Assembly: GCF_002217755.1 (NCBI RefSeq)
Contig: NZ_BCFL01000040.1
Span: 1 to 64,000, forward strand
Direction: 5' to 3'
Origin: Streptomyces hyaluromycini
Lineage (GTDB): Bacteria; Actinomycetota; Actinomycetes; Streptomycetales; Streptomycetaceae
DNA length: 64,000 nt
Numbering within the stretch: the first letter of the stretch is position 1; each line of letters starts with the position of its first letter. Shown here piece after piece: positions 57,533 to 64,000 of the stretch. The notes beneath the pieces were generated by a model. That model was not told the origin of the DNA. It did no database searches and was given only the letters and a program-made list of their open reading frames with translations. The position numbers and the translations under genes are program-made.

Positions 57533-58432
57533 TCAGCCCGAGAAGCGTGTCAAGGACGTGTAGTGCGAGGCGTCGCCCTCGATCGAGTAGCTCTCCTTGC
57601 CCTCGATGCCGACCGGGACGTCACCGGCGACGGTGACGCGGTTGAGGCGGCGCGGCCGGCCGTCGTAGTTGTCGATGGCGTAGTGCTGGGTGATGCGGTT
57701 GTCGAACAGGACGAGCTGGTTCGGGGACCAGCGGTGGCGCAGGACGTTCTCGGGGCGGGTGACGTACGCCTGGAGCAGGTCGAGGACCTTGCGCGACTCG
57801 TCCTTCGACAGGCCGGCGATCCGCTGCGCGAACCCCCCGATGAACAGCCCGCGTTCACCGGTCAGCGGGTGCACCCGGACGACCGGGTGGACCGTGCGGA
57901 ACTTGATCGACGTGAACTGGGCGCGCTGGGCGGCCTTCTCCTCGTCGATCTCCTCGTCCGGTACGGCGTAGTCGTAGTCGTTGGTGTGCTCCGCCCACAG
58001 CGTGTCGGCCAGCGCGCGCAGCGGCTCGGGCAGGTCGCGGTAGGCGGCGGCCGAACTGGCGATCAGGGTATCGCCGCCGTACGGCGGGACCGTGATGGAG
58101 CGCAGGGTGCTGGCCTGGGGCGGGTTCAGGACGAACGTCACGTCGGTGTGCCAGTGGTTGGCCCGGCCGCGCTCGCTGTCGACGGGCAGCACGTTCGGGG
58201 CGCCGTCGACGGCGGGCACCGTCGGGTGGGCGGTGGTGAGGTCGCCGAAGTGCCGGGCGAAGGCCTCCTGGCCCGCGTCGTCGAGGCGGACGTCGTCGAA
58301 GACCAGGGCCTTGTGCGCGTTCAGGGCCTCGCGGATCGCGGCGACCTGCTCCTCGTCCAGCGGCTTGGAGATGTCCACGCCCAGGACCTGGGCGCCGATG
58401 TTCGCGGTGACCTTGCGGATCTCGATGGACAT
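57533..58432 (-). CDS. TauD-type alpha-ketoglutarate-dependent sulfonate dioxygenase
   Basis: A 299-residue product from ATG 58432. The Fe(II) site is H95-x-D97 (A-N-H-W-H-T-D-V-T-F) plus the distal His in R-I-T-Q-H-Y-A-I-D-N-Y, with the 2-oxoglutarate-binding Arg in R-P-R-R-L-N-R. It oxidises the carbon next to a sulfonate, or a related substrate, to release sulfite. Last gene of the sulfonate operon. The terminal residues L-T-R-F-S-G and the stop are encoded by the right end of the TnpB element. Confidence 0.9.
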   Translation of the reverse strand: MSIEIRKVTANIGAQVLGVDISKPLDEEQVAAIREALNAHKALVFDDVRLDDAGQEAFARHFGDLTTAHPTVPAVDGAPNVLPVDSERGRANHWHTDVTFVLNPPQASTLRSITVPPYGGDTLIASSAAAYRDLPEPLRALADTLWAEHTNDYDYAVPDEEIDEEKAAQRAQFTSIKFRTVHPVVRVHPLTGERGLFIGGFAQRIAGLSKDESRKVLDLLQAYVTRPENVLRHRWSPNQLVLFDNRITQHYAIDNYDGRPRRLNRVTVAGDVPVGIEGKESYSIEGDASHYTSLTRFSG

Positions 58433-58478
58433 GCGGGGGTGTCCTTTCAGGATTTCAGGCTTTCGGGCTTTCGGGCTT

Positions 58479-59819
58479 TCAGGCGGTGGCGAGTGCGGGA
58501 GTGACGTACTGGTTGGCGGGGCGCGGGAGGCCGTAGCGCTCCCGCAGAGTCCGGCGCGGGCCGTAGGCGGTGCGCAGCAGGCCGCGGGCGCGCAGGATCG
58601 GGACGACGTGGTCGACGAAGGTCTCCAGGCCGGAGGGCAGCACGGGCGGCATGATGTTGAAGCCGTCGGCGGCGCCCTGGGTGAACCAGCTCTCGATCGC
58701 GTCGGCGACCTGCTCCGGGGTCCCGGCGAAGGTCAGATGACCGCGGCCGCCGCCGAGCCGCCCGATCAGCTGCCGCACGGTGAGCCGCTCCCGGCGGGCG
58801 AGTCCGACGACCAGCGTGTAGCGGCTCTTGGCGCCCTCGATGGCGTCCTCGGGCGGCAGCTCGGCGGGCAGCAGGGCGTCCAGCTCCAGGGTTCCGGCGG
58901 GAAGATGGAGGAGCCGTTCCAGGTTGGCGACGCCGTGCCGGTGCACGATGTGGTCCTCCAGGAGCTGCTCGTGCGCCCGCGCCTCGGCCTCCGTCGAGCA
59001 GATGACGGGGACGATGCCGGGCAGCACCTTGATGTGGTCGGGGTCGCGGCCGGCCGCGACCGTCCGGGCCTTGAGGTCGGCGTAGAACGCCCGCGCCTCC
59101 TCGACGGTCTGCTGCGCGGTGAACACCGCCTCCGCGTACCGGGCCGCGAACGCCTTGCCGTCCTCGCTGGAGCCCGCCTGCACGAGCAGCGGGTAGCCCT
59201 GCGGACTGCGCGGCACGTTGAGGGCGCCCTCGACACTGAAGTACGTGCCCCGGTGCCGGGGCGGGTGGATCTTCGCGTCGTCGCCCCAGACACCGGCCGC
59301 CTTGTCGGCGACGATCGCGTCGTCCTCCCAGCTGTCCCAGAGCTTCAGGGCCACGTCGAGGAACTCGGCGGCCCGCGCGTACCGTTCGGCGTGCGCGGGC
59401 TCCTCGTCGATGCCGAAGTTGCGGGCCGCCTCCGCCCCCGCCGTGGTGACGATGTTCCAGCCGGCCCGGCCGCCGCTGATGATGTCCAGCGAGGCGAACT
59501 TGCGGGCCAGGTTGTAGGGGGAGTTGTAGGAGGTGGAGGCGGTGGCGATCAGGCCGATGTGCTCGGTGGCCGTGGCCAGCGCGGTGAGCAGGGTGAGCGG
59601 TTCCAGGGCCCCGGCGGGGCGTTGCGCGACGCTGCCCCACAGGTGCGGTCCGTCGGCGAGGAAGAGCGAGTCGAAGGTACCGCGCTCGGCGGTCCGGGCC
59701 AGCCGCACATAGTGCGCGAGGTCGACGTGCGCGTAGGGGTCGCTCTCCGGGAGACGCCAGGAGGCCTCGTGGTGACCGGTGGTCATGAGGAAGGCGTTGA
59801 GGTGGAGCTGGCGGGTCAT
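58479..59819 (-). CDS. LLM flavin monooxygenase (NtaA/SnaA/DszA type)
   Basis: A 446-residue product from ATG 59819, with AAAGGACC 6 nt upstream. It is a bacterial luciferase-like FMNH2-dependent monooxygenase: L-H-L-N-A-F-L-M-T-T-G-H-H at the start, S-G-G-R-A-G-W-N-I-V-T near 130 and Y-P-L-L-V-Q-A-G-S-S-E-D-G near 215. These are diagnostic of the nitrilotriacetate/dibenzothiophene-sulfone branch. With the TauD-type enzyme it probably desulfonates organosulfur compounds. Needs a flavin reductase, which is not encoded here. Confidence 0.92.
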   Translation of the reverse strand: MTRQLHLNAFLMTTGHHEASWRLPESDPYAHVDLAHYVRLARTAERGTFDSLFLADGPHLWGSVAQRPAGALEPLTLLTALATATEHIGLIATASTSYNSPYNLARKFASLDIISGGRAGWNIVTTAGAEAARNFGIDEEPAHAERYARAAEFLDVALKLWDSWEDDAIVADKAAGVWGDDAKIHPPRHRGTYFSVEGALNVPRSPQGYPLLVQAGSSEDGKAFAARYAEAVFTAQQTVEEARAFYADLKARTVAAGRDPDHIKVLPGIVPVICSTEAEARAHEQLLEDHIVHRHGVANLERLLHLPAGTLELDALLPAELPPEDAIEGAKSRYTLVVGLARRERLTVRQLIGRLGGGRGHLTFAGTPEQVADAIESWFTQGAADGFNIMPPVLPSGLETFVDHVVPILRARGLLRTAYGPRRTLRERYGLPRPANQYVTPALATA

Positions 59820-59843
59820 GCGGGGTCCTTTGCGTGATGTTTT

Positions 59844-59912
59844 GAGCCCGTCCGGCGATTGAGGACGAGGCCGAAGGCCGAAGCGGGGGTCCGGGGGCGG
59901 CAGCCCCCGGGA
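59844..59912. repeat. REP-like repeat between ABC and monooxygenase genes
   Basis: GAGCCCGTCCGGCGATTGAG continues through GACGAGGCCGAAGGCCGAAG to the hairpin TCCGGGGGCGGCAGCCCCCG. This block is very common in Streptomyces intergenic regions. It lies inside the sulfonate operon and could reduce expression of the downstream genes. Confidence 0.7.
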
Positions 59913-59931
59913 CGACCACCGCAACCGACGG

Positions 59932-60645
59932 TCACGCGACGTCCTCCGTGACGCCCAGCGCCGCCAGCAGCCGGCTCCGGTACTCGCCGCGCGGCCGGTC
60001 ATGGTCCACGGTCAGGTCGAGACCGATCCGGCCCCGCTCCAGGACAAGCACCCGGTCGGCGAGGACGATCGCCTCGTCGACGTCGTGGGTGACGAGCAGC
60101 ACGGACGGCCGGTGCCGTTTCCACAGCTCGCGCAGCAGGTGCTGCATCCTGATCCGGGTGAGCGCGTCCAGCGCCCCGAACGGCTCGTCGGCGAGGAGCA
60201 GTTCGGGTTCGCGGACCAGGGACCGGGCGAGCGCGGCCCGCTGTGCCTCGCCGCCGGACAGCTCGCCCGGCCAGGCCCGCTCGCGGCCCGCGAGCCCGAC
60301 CTCGGTCAGCGCCGCACGGCCCTTCTCGCCGGCGTCCTTGCCCTCCAGACCCAGCACCACGTTGTCCAGCACCCGGCGCCAGGGCAGCAGCCGGGAGTCC
60401 TGGAAGACCACCGACACCCGTTCCAGGGCGGTCAGTTGCCCGCTGCCGGTGACCCCGTGGTCGAGCCCGGCGACTGCCCGCAGCAGGGTGCTCTTGCCGG
60501 AGCCGCTGTGCCCGAGCAGGGCGGTGAACTGCCCGGCCGGCACGTCGAGGTCGATGCCGTCGAGGACCGTACGATCCCCGAACGACCGTGTGAGGCCTCG
60601 GAGTTGCACGGCGGGGCGGGTCAGCTGCTCAGTGTGCGGCGCCAT
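59932..60645 (-). CDS. ssuB: Sulfonate/taurine ABC transporter ATPase
   Basis: A 237-residue product from ATG 60645, whose start overlaps the permease 3' end by 25 bp. Walker A is G-H-S-G-S-G-K-S-T, Q-loop V-F-Q-D-S-R-L-L-P-W, signature L-S-G-G-E-A-Q-R-A-A-L, Walker B L-L-L-A-D-E-P-F-G-A-L-D, switch T-H-D-V-D-E-A. The R-L-L-P-W run is typical of the SsuB/TauB/NrtD group. Drives uptake with the adjacent permease and binding protein. Confidence 0.9.
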   Translation of the reverse strand: MAPHTEQLTRPAVQLRGLTRSFGDRTVLDGIDLDVPAGQFTALLGHSGSGKSTLLRAVAGLDHGVTGSGQLTALERVSVVFQDSRLLPWRRVLDNVVLGLEGKDAGEKGRAALTEVGLAGRERAWPGELSGGEAQRAALARSLVREPELLLADEPFGALDALTRIRMQHLLRELWKRHRPSVLLVTHDVDEAIVLADRVLVLERGRIGLDLTVDHDRPRGEYRSRLLAALGVTEDVA

Positions 60646-61463
60646 GACAGCACCCTCCGTTCGATGATCCGGACCACGGTGTCGGAGACGAGGCCGAAGA
60701 CGCCGTAGATCAGCAGACCGACGAGGATGATGTCGCTGCGCCCGTAGTTCTGGGCCTGGAACATCATGTAGCCGAGGCCGCTGGTGGCGTTGATCTGCTC
60801 CAGGACGACCAGGCCGAGCCAGGAGCCGGTGACGCCGAGCCGGAGCCCCACGAAGAATCCGGGCAGCGCGCCGGGGATCACGATCTGCCGGATGAACTGG
60901 ACCCTCGACAGGTCCAGCACCTCGGCGAGTTCGACGTACCGGCTGTCGATGGCGGACAGCGCGGCATGGGTGTTCAGGTAGATCGGTATGTAGACGACGA
61001 TCGCGATGATGGCGATCTTGAAGGTCTCGCCGATGCCCAGCCAGAGGATGAACAGCGGGATCAGGCCGAGGGTGGGGATCGCCCGGTTGATCTGCACGGT
61101 CCCGTCGATCAGCGCCTCGCCGGTGCGGCTGAGCCCGGCGGCCAGGGCCAGCAGCACCCCGGCGGTCAGGCCGATCGCGAAGCCGTATCCGGCCCGTTCC
61201 ACGGAGGTCAGGATGTCGGTGCGCAGCGTCCCGGCCGTCCACAGGTGGACGGCGGTGTCGAGAACCGTCCAGGGCGCCGGGATCGCGCCGGGGTCGAGCT
61301 GCCCGGCGGCGGAGGCGATGGCCCAGGCGGCGAGGACGACGAGCGGGCCGGCCAGCCGGGCGGCGGGCAGCCGGCGGCCGGGGGAGAGCCGGCGGCGCGG
61401 CCGGACCCGGTGCGCCTCCTCTGCCACGGGAACCGGCACGGTGCCGGTGGTCACGGCGGTCAT
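60621..61463 (-). CDS. ssuC: Sulfonate ABC transporter permease
   Basis: A 280-residue product from ATG 61463, overlapping the binding-protein stop by 4 bp (ATGA). After a Pro/Arg-rich cytoplasmic start there are about six TM helices (A-G-P-L-V-V-L-A-A-W-A-I-A-S-A-A and others). The binding-protein-dependent permease motif L-A-E-V-L-D-L-S-R-V-Q-F lies near residue 180. SsuC/TauC/NrtB type. Confidence 0.9.
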   Translation of the reverse strand: MTAVTTGTVPVPVAEEAHRVRPRRRLSPGRRLPAARLAGPLVVLAAWAIASAAGQLDPGAIPAPWTVLDTAVHLWTAGTLRTDILTSVERAGYGFAIGLTAGVLLALAAGLSRTGEALIDGTVQINRAIPTLGLIPLFILWLGIGETFKIAIIAIVVYIPIYLNTHAALSAIDSRYVELAEVLDLSRVQFIRQIVIPGALPGFFVGLRLGVTGSWLGLVVLEQINATSGLGYMMFQAQNYGRSDIILVGLLIYGVFGLVSDTVVRIIERRVLSWRRTLSS

Positions 61464-62527
61464 TTCCGGTACTCCGCCGGTACGGCCTTCGCGGCGATGG
61501 ACTCGAAGCGGTGGTCGAAGAGCGAGGTGACGTCGGTCTTCTTCACGAACCCGCCCTCCGCCAGCAGGTCCGCGGTCTCCTGCTCCCACTTGACCGCCTC
61601 GTCCCAGCTCGGCGGGAAAAGCGGCTTGTTGGCGAGCTTGGTGATGCCCTGGGCCTGGGCGAGGGTCAGGTTCTGGGTCTTGACGTAGAACTCCTCGTTC
61701 CAGGTGTCCGGGTTCTCCCACTGCCAGACCAGGCCCTTGGCCCACTGCGGGATGTACGCGGCGACCGCGGCCGCCTTCGCCTTGTCGTTCAGCACCGCCT
61801 GCGGCGCCCACAGCAGGTTGAGCAGGTCGACGACGTCGGTGGTGATGGCGTGGGCACCCTTGGAGCCGTACTGCTGGAGGTAGGCCGGCGCCTGGGTGTT
61901 GGCGAGCGGGGCCACGTCCACCTGGCCGGACTGCAGGGCGGTGAAGAACTGGTTGCTGGTCAGCGGGACCAGTTTCACGTCGCCGTAGGCGAGCCCGGCC
62001 TCCTTGAGGGCCCGCAGCAGCACGACACCCTGGGCCTGCCCCTGCGAGAAGGCCAGCTTCCTGCCCTTGAAATCGGCGACGGTGCGGATATCGCTGCCGG
62101 GCTTGGTGGCGAACAGGTAGTTCGGCTTGCGGGTGATGTTGATCGCCACGATTTTTGCGGCGAACCCTTGGTACTGCGCCTGGATCGGCGGAATTCCCGC
62201 GTTGTTCGCGAGGTCCAGGGACTTGGCGCGGAACGCGTTGATGACGTCGGGACCGGCCCCGATGTTCACCCAGCTCGACACCGTGAACGGCAGTGCCGGC
62301 AGCTTCGCCAGCTTGAACTGCAACTGCTGGGTGTTCAGATACGAGGCGATCTTCAGGCTGGTGCCGGACGGCACCTTGTCGGCCAGCGGAGCGGTCGAGG
62401 CGCCCGCGGTGTCGGCGGCGGCACTGCCGCCCGCGCAGCCGCTCAGCCCGGCCACGGCCGCCGAGGCGCCGAGCAGTGAGGTCAGGAAGAGCCGGCGGTC
62501 GATGCCGGGAGAGGACGCAGAAGGCAT
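61460..62527 (-). CDS. ssuA: Sulfonate ABC transporter binding lipoprotein
   Basis: A 355-residue product from ATG 62527, with CGGAG 7 nt upstream. The signal combines a twin-Arg start (D-R-R-L-F-L-T-S-L-L-G-A-S-A-A-V) with a lipobox L-S-G-C near residue 31, so it is a Tat-exported lipoprotein. It is a SsuA/NrtA-type periplasmic-binding fold (L-A-N-N-A-G-I-P-P-I-Q-A, L-P-P/F-P-P-S-W-D-E). First structural gene of the operon, with the Cys leader and hairpin 115-140 bp upstream. Confidence 0.9.
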   Translation of the reverse strand: MPSASSPGIDRRLFLTSLLGASAAVAGLSGCAGGSAAADTAGASTAPLADKVPSGTSLKIASYLNTQQLQFKLAKLPALPFTVSSWVNIGAGPDVINAFRAKSLDLANNAGIPPIQAQYQGFAAKIVAINITRKPNYLFATKPGSDIRTVADFKGRKLAFSQGQAQGVVLLRALKEAGLAYGDVKLVPLTSNQFFTALQSGQVDVAPLANTQAPAYLQQYGSKGAHAITTDVVDLLNLLWAPQAVLNDKAKAAAVAAYIPQWAKGLVWQWENPDTWNEEFYVKTQNLTLAQAQGITKLANKPLFPPSWDEAVKWEQETADLLAEGGFVKKTDVTSLFDHRFESIAAKAVPAEYRK

Positions 62528-62617
62528 GGGAGTGCTCCGAGGGAAAAGCAGCAGAAAGGCAGGGCGAATTCCCGGCGACGGAAGGCCGGAAAGAGAGATC
62601 TCACGCAGAGGGAAATG

Positions 62618-62632
62618 CGCGCCCGGGGCGCG
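62618..62632 (-). promoter_or_regulatory. Hairpin after the Cys leader peptide (candidate attenuator)
   Basis: In the leftward transcript CGCGCCC pairs with GGGCGCG around one base. It starts 8 nt after the leader stop codon and is well placed to act as, or compete with, a termination structure depending on ribosome position. Confidence 0.55.
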
Positions 62633-62640
62633 TCAAGACG

Positions 62641-62667
62641 TCAGCAACAGAGGGTGCGACAGGTCAT
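62641..62667 (-). CDS. Cys-rich leader peptide M-T-C-R-T-L-C-C
   Basis: ATG at 62667 with AAGGA 9 nt upstream; eight codons, then TGA. Three of eight residues are Cys, two of them adjacent and last before the stop. Short poly-Cys ORFs ahead of sulfur-assimilation genes are known cysteine-responsive attenuators in mycobacteria. Here it sits 114 bp upstream of the sulfonate operon on the same strand, followed by the 62618-62632 hairpin. Predicted: ribosome stalling when Cys-tRNA is scarce raises operon expression. Confidence 0.65.
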   Translation of the reverse strand: MTCRTLCC

Positions 62668-62721
62668 GAACAGGATGTTCCTTGCCGTGTGCGACGGCTG
62701 TCAATATTCCGAGTTCCTGAA

Positions 62722-63966
62722 TTAAATAAGCTCTGGTGACAGGGCCGGAGCCGCGGCCGGAGCTGCCGTCGGAGCCGCGGCCGGAGCCGTCGGCGACGAG
62801 GCGCTCAGCGGGTCCCGGTACAGCACGTCGAGGACCACCGAACCGCCCGCCACCGCCAGCACCGAGGCCCCGAAACTGGTCGGCGCGACCACGGCCGCCC
62901 GCTCCGTCCCGACCGCCTCGCGCAGCGCGCGCAGACAGTCCTCGCGGTACAGCACGCCGACCTCGGTGACGACCACGCTCTCCGGGTTGAGGACGTCGAG
63001 CAGCAGCGCCGCCGCCCGCCCGGTCAGCCGCGCCCGCTCCACCAGCAGCCCCGCGGCCGCCGGGTCGCCGGCACCGGCCGCCGCCAGGACGTCCATCGGG
63101 TTGGCGCCGTCCGTCACCCCGGCCGCCCGTGCCCGCCGCACCAGCGTGCGTTCGCTGAGCTCCACCTGGAGGCAGCCGGTGCGTCCGCAGCCGCAGGGCT
63201 CGGTGCCGCCCGGTACCGGGAGATGGGTGATCATGCCGGCCTGGGAGCGCGGGCCGTGGTGCACCTCGTCGCCGGTGGCGAAGGCCGCGTCGACCACGTT
63301 CCCGACGAACAGGTGCAGCACGCTCCGGCTGCCCCGGGCCCGCCCGAACAGCCGCTCCCCGTTGACCAACGCGCGCGCGTGACCGTCCACATGGACCGGC
63401 AGCCCGGTGTGCGCGCCGAGCAGCTCGCGCACCGGCACCTCGCGCCAGCCGAGCAGCGGATGCTCGACGACGGTCCCGGAGTCCCGGTCCACCCAGCCGC
63501 CGACGGCGACGCCGATACCCAGCGGCCGGCTGCCGGGCACCTCGCCGAGCAGCGCGGCGAGCCCTGCGGCGGCCCTCGTCAGCACCCCGCGCGGGTCGGT
63601 GTCCCGGTGCTTCAACTCCCGCCGTACGACGACCCGTCCGCGCAGGTCGAGCAGCGCGACCGTGGTGTACGGCACGGCCACGTGCACCCCGCCGACCACG
63701 AACCGCGAGTCGTCCAGGTCGACCGGGACATGCGGCCGGCCCACGCCCTTGAGCCGCTGTGGCACCTCGGTCTCCCGGATCAGGCCGAGTTCGGTGAACC
63801 GGGCGCAGTAGTCGGTGACGGAGGCCGGGGACAGCCCGGTCAGCCGGGCGATGGTGGAGCGGGCGACCGGCCCGTGCTCAAGCACCGAGCGCAGGACCAC
63901 ACTGGCGCTGGTCCGCCGCCGGTCACGGGGCGCGGAGGTGGGCGGGGGTGCCGCGGTACGGGGCAT
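62722..63966 (-). CDS. ROK-family transcriptional regulator
   Basis: A 414-residue product from ATG 63966, with GAGGACGG 6 nt upstream. Winged-helix region at 20-75 (V-A-R-S-T-I-A-R-L-T-G-L-S-P-A-S-V-T). The ROK domain follows, with G-I-G-V-A-V-G-G-W-V-D, and the zinc motif C-G-C-G-R-T-G-C near residue 260, unlike the 18195 regulator, which lacks it. The C-terminus is a low-complexity A-A-P-T-A-A-P repeat. It ends 54 bp upstream of the Cys leader on the same strand. Whether it governs the sulfonate operon or a gene off the window is unclear. Confidence 0.9.
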   Translation of the reverse strand: MPRTAAPPPTSAPRDRRRTSASVVLRSVLEHGPVARSTIARLTGLSPASVTDYCARFTELGLIRETEVPQRLKGVGRPHVPVDLDDSRFVVGGVHVAVPYTTVALLDLRGRVVVRRELKHRDTDPRGVLTRAAAGLAALLGEVPGSRPLGIGVAVGGWVDRDSGTVVEHPLLGWREVPVRELLGAHTGLPVHVDGHARALVNGERLFGRARGSRSVLHLFVGNVVDAAFATGDEVHHGPRSQAGMITHLPVPGGTEPCGCGRTGCLQVELSERTLVRRARAAGVTDGANPMDVLAAAGAGDPAAAGLLVERARLTGRAAALLLDVLNPESVVVTEVGVLYREDCLRALREAVGTERAAVVAPTSFGASVLAVAGGSVVLDVLYRDPLSASSPTAPAAAPTAAPAAAPALSPELI

Positions 63967-64000
63967 GGGAAACCGTCCTCGGGAACGGGGCCGACACGTC

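Larger units (their letters stand above)
56075..57553 (+). mobile_element. IS605-family tnpB-only element (IS1341 type)
   Basis: A two-part left-end hairpin (ATTCGC/GCGAAT outside at 56075-56080 and 56110-56115, CCGGCC/GGCCGG inside) has the same architecture as in the short element at 46686. It is followed by tnpB, and the right end is the perfect hairpin 57525-57532/57535-57542 (CTCGGGCT/AGCCCGAG) with a terminal GTCAA. No tnpA is present, so it must be moved in trans. The exact left edge is uncertain by some tens of bases. The right end overlaps the 3' end of the TauD-type gene. Confidence 0.8.

Overview
The window is a high-GC actinobacterial chromosome segment, almost certainly Streptomyces. 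The evidence is third-position G/C saturation, frequent GTG starts, Scr1-type XRE and DUF6879 genes, ROK-regulated sugar ABC operons, mycothiol-type DsbA, paired PepN aminopeptidases and the short palindromic repeats typical of Streptomyces. No rRNA, tRNA or CRISPR array was seen.

Bases 1-10,600 are an accessory patch. It has an IS110 transposase 5' end at the left edge, a trio of tiny overlapping genes, a DUF6879/XRE pair, two divergent membrane proteins, several orphan small proteins, a broken tyrosine recombinase and an IS4-type transposase. One of the membrane proteins resembles the two-TM effector domain associated with TRADD-N/amyloid conflict systems and carries an amyloid-like segment.

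Bases 10,800-31,800 look like core or soft-core genome. In order: an SDR/TetR pair with twin operators; a sugar locus (ROK repressor, lipoprotein binding protein, two permeases, GH4 hydrolase, BadF-type kinase); a secreted protein; Uma2; MscS; HNH; a five-gene translationally coupled sigma/anti-sigma/ABC operon; malQ with a short upstream ORF; and a TetR gene.

Bases 31,800-46,650 hold a FAD aromatic hydroxylase controlled through a striking 14-bp operator array, then pepN, an SDR, asd, an ECF sigma factor with a membrane partner, a 1,099-aa secreted subtilase, a Nudix hydrolase and a Tat-exported metallophosphoesterase.

Bases 46,650-48,840 are a scrap zone. A ~260-bp internally deleted IS200/IS605 derivative, a gutted serine hydrolase, a 5'-truncated DGPF gene and a palindrome-broken ECF42-like sigma gene lie end to end.

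Bases 49,100-64,000 carry a glycosyltransferase, GNAT, an AbiEi/DUF559-like protein, a second pepN, a DsbA-like oxidoreductase, a TnpB-only IS605-type element, and a sulfonate operon (ssuABC-like transporter, LLM monooxygenase, TauD-type dioxygenase). That operon is preceded by a Cys-rich leader peptide and a hairpin that look like a cysteine attenuator. The TnpB element abuts this operon and supplies the last codons and stop of the dioxygenase gene. A ROK regulator closes the window. The best leads are the cysteine attenuator, the TRADD-N-like membrane protein, the operator array, and a family of ~30-40-bp palindromes that has landed in-frame in tnpB and out-of-frame in a sigma gene.
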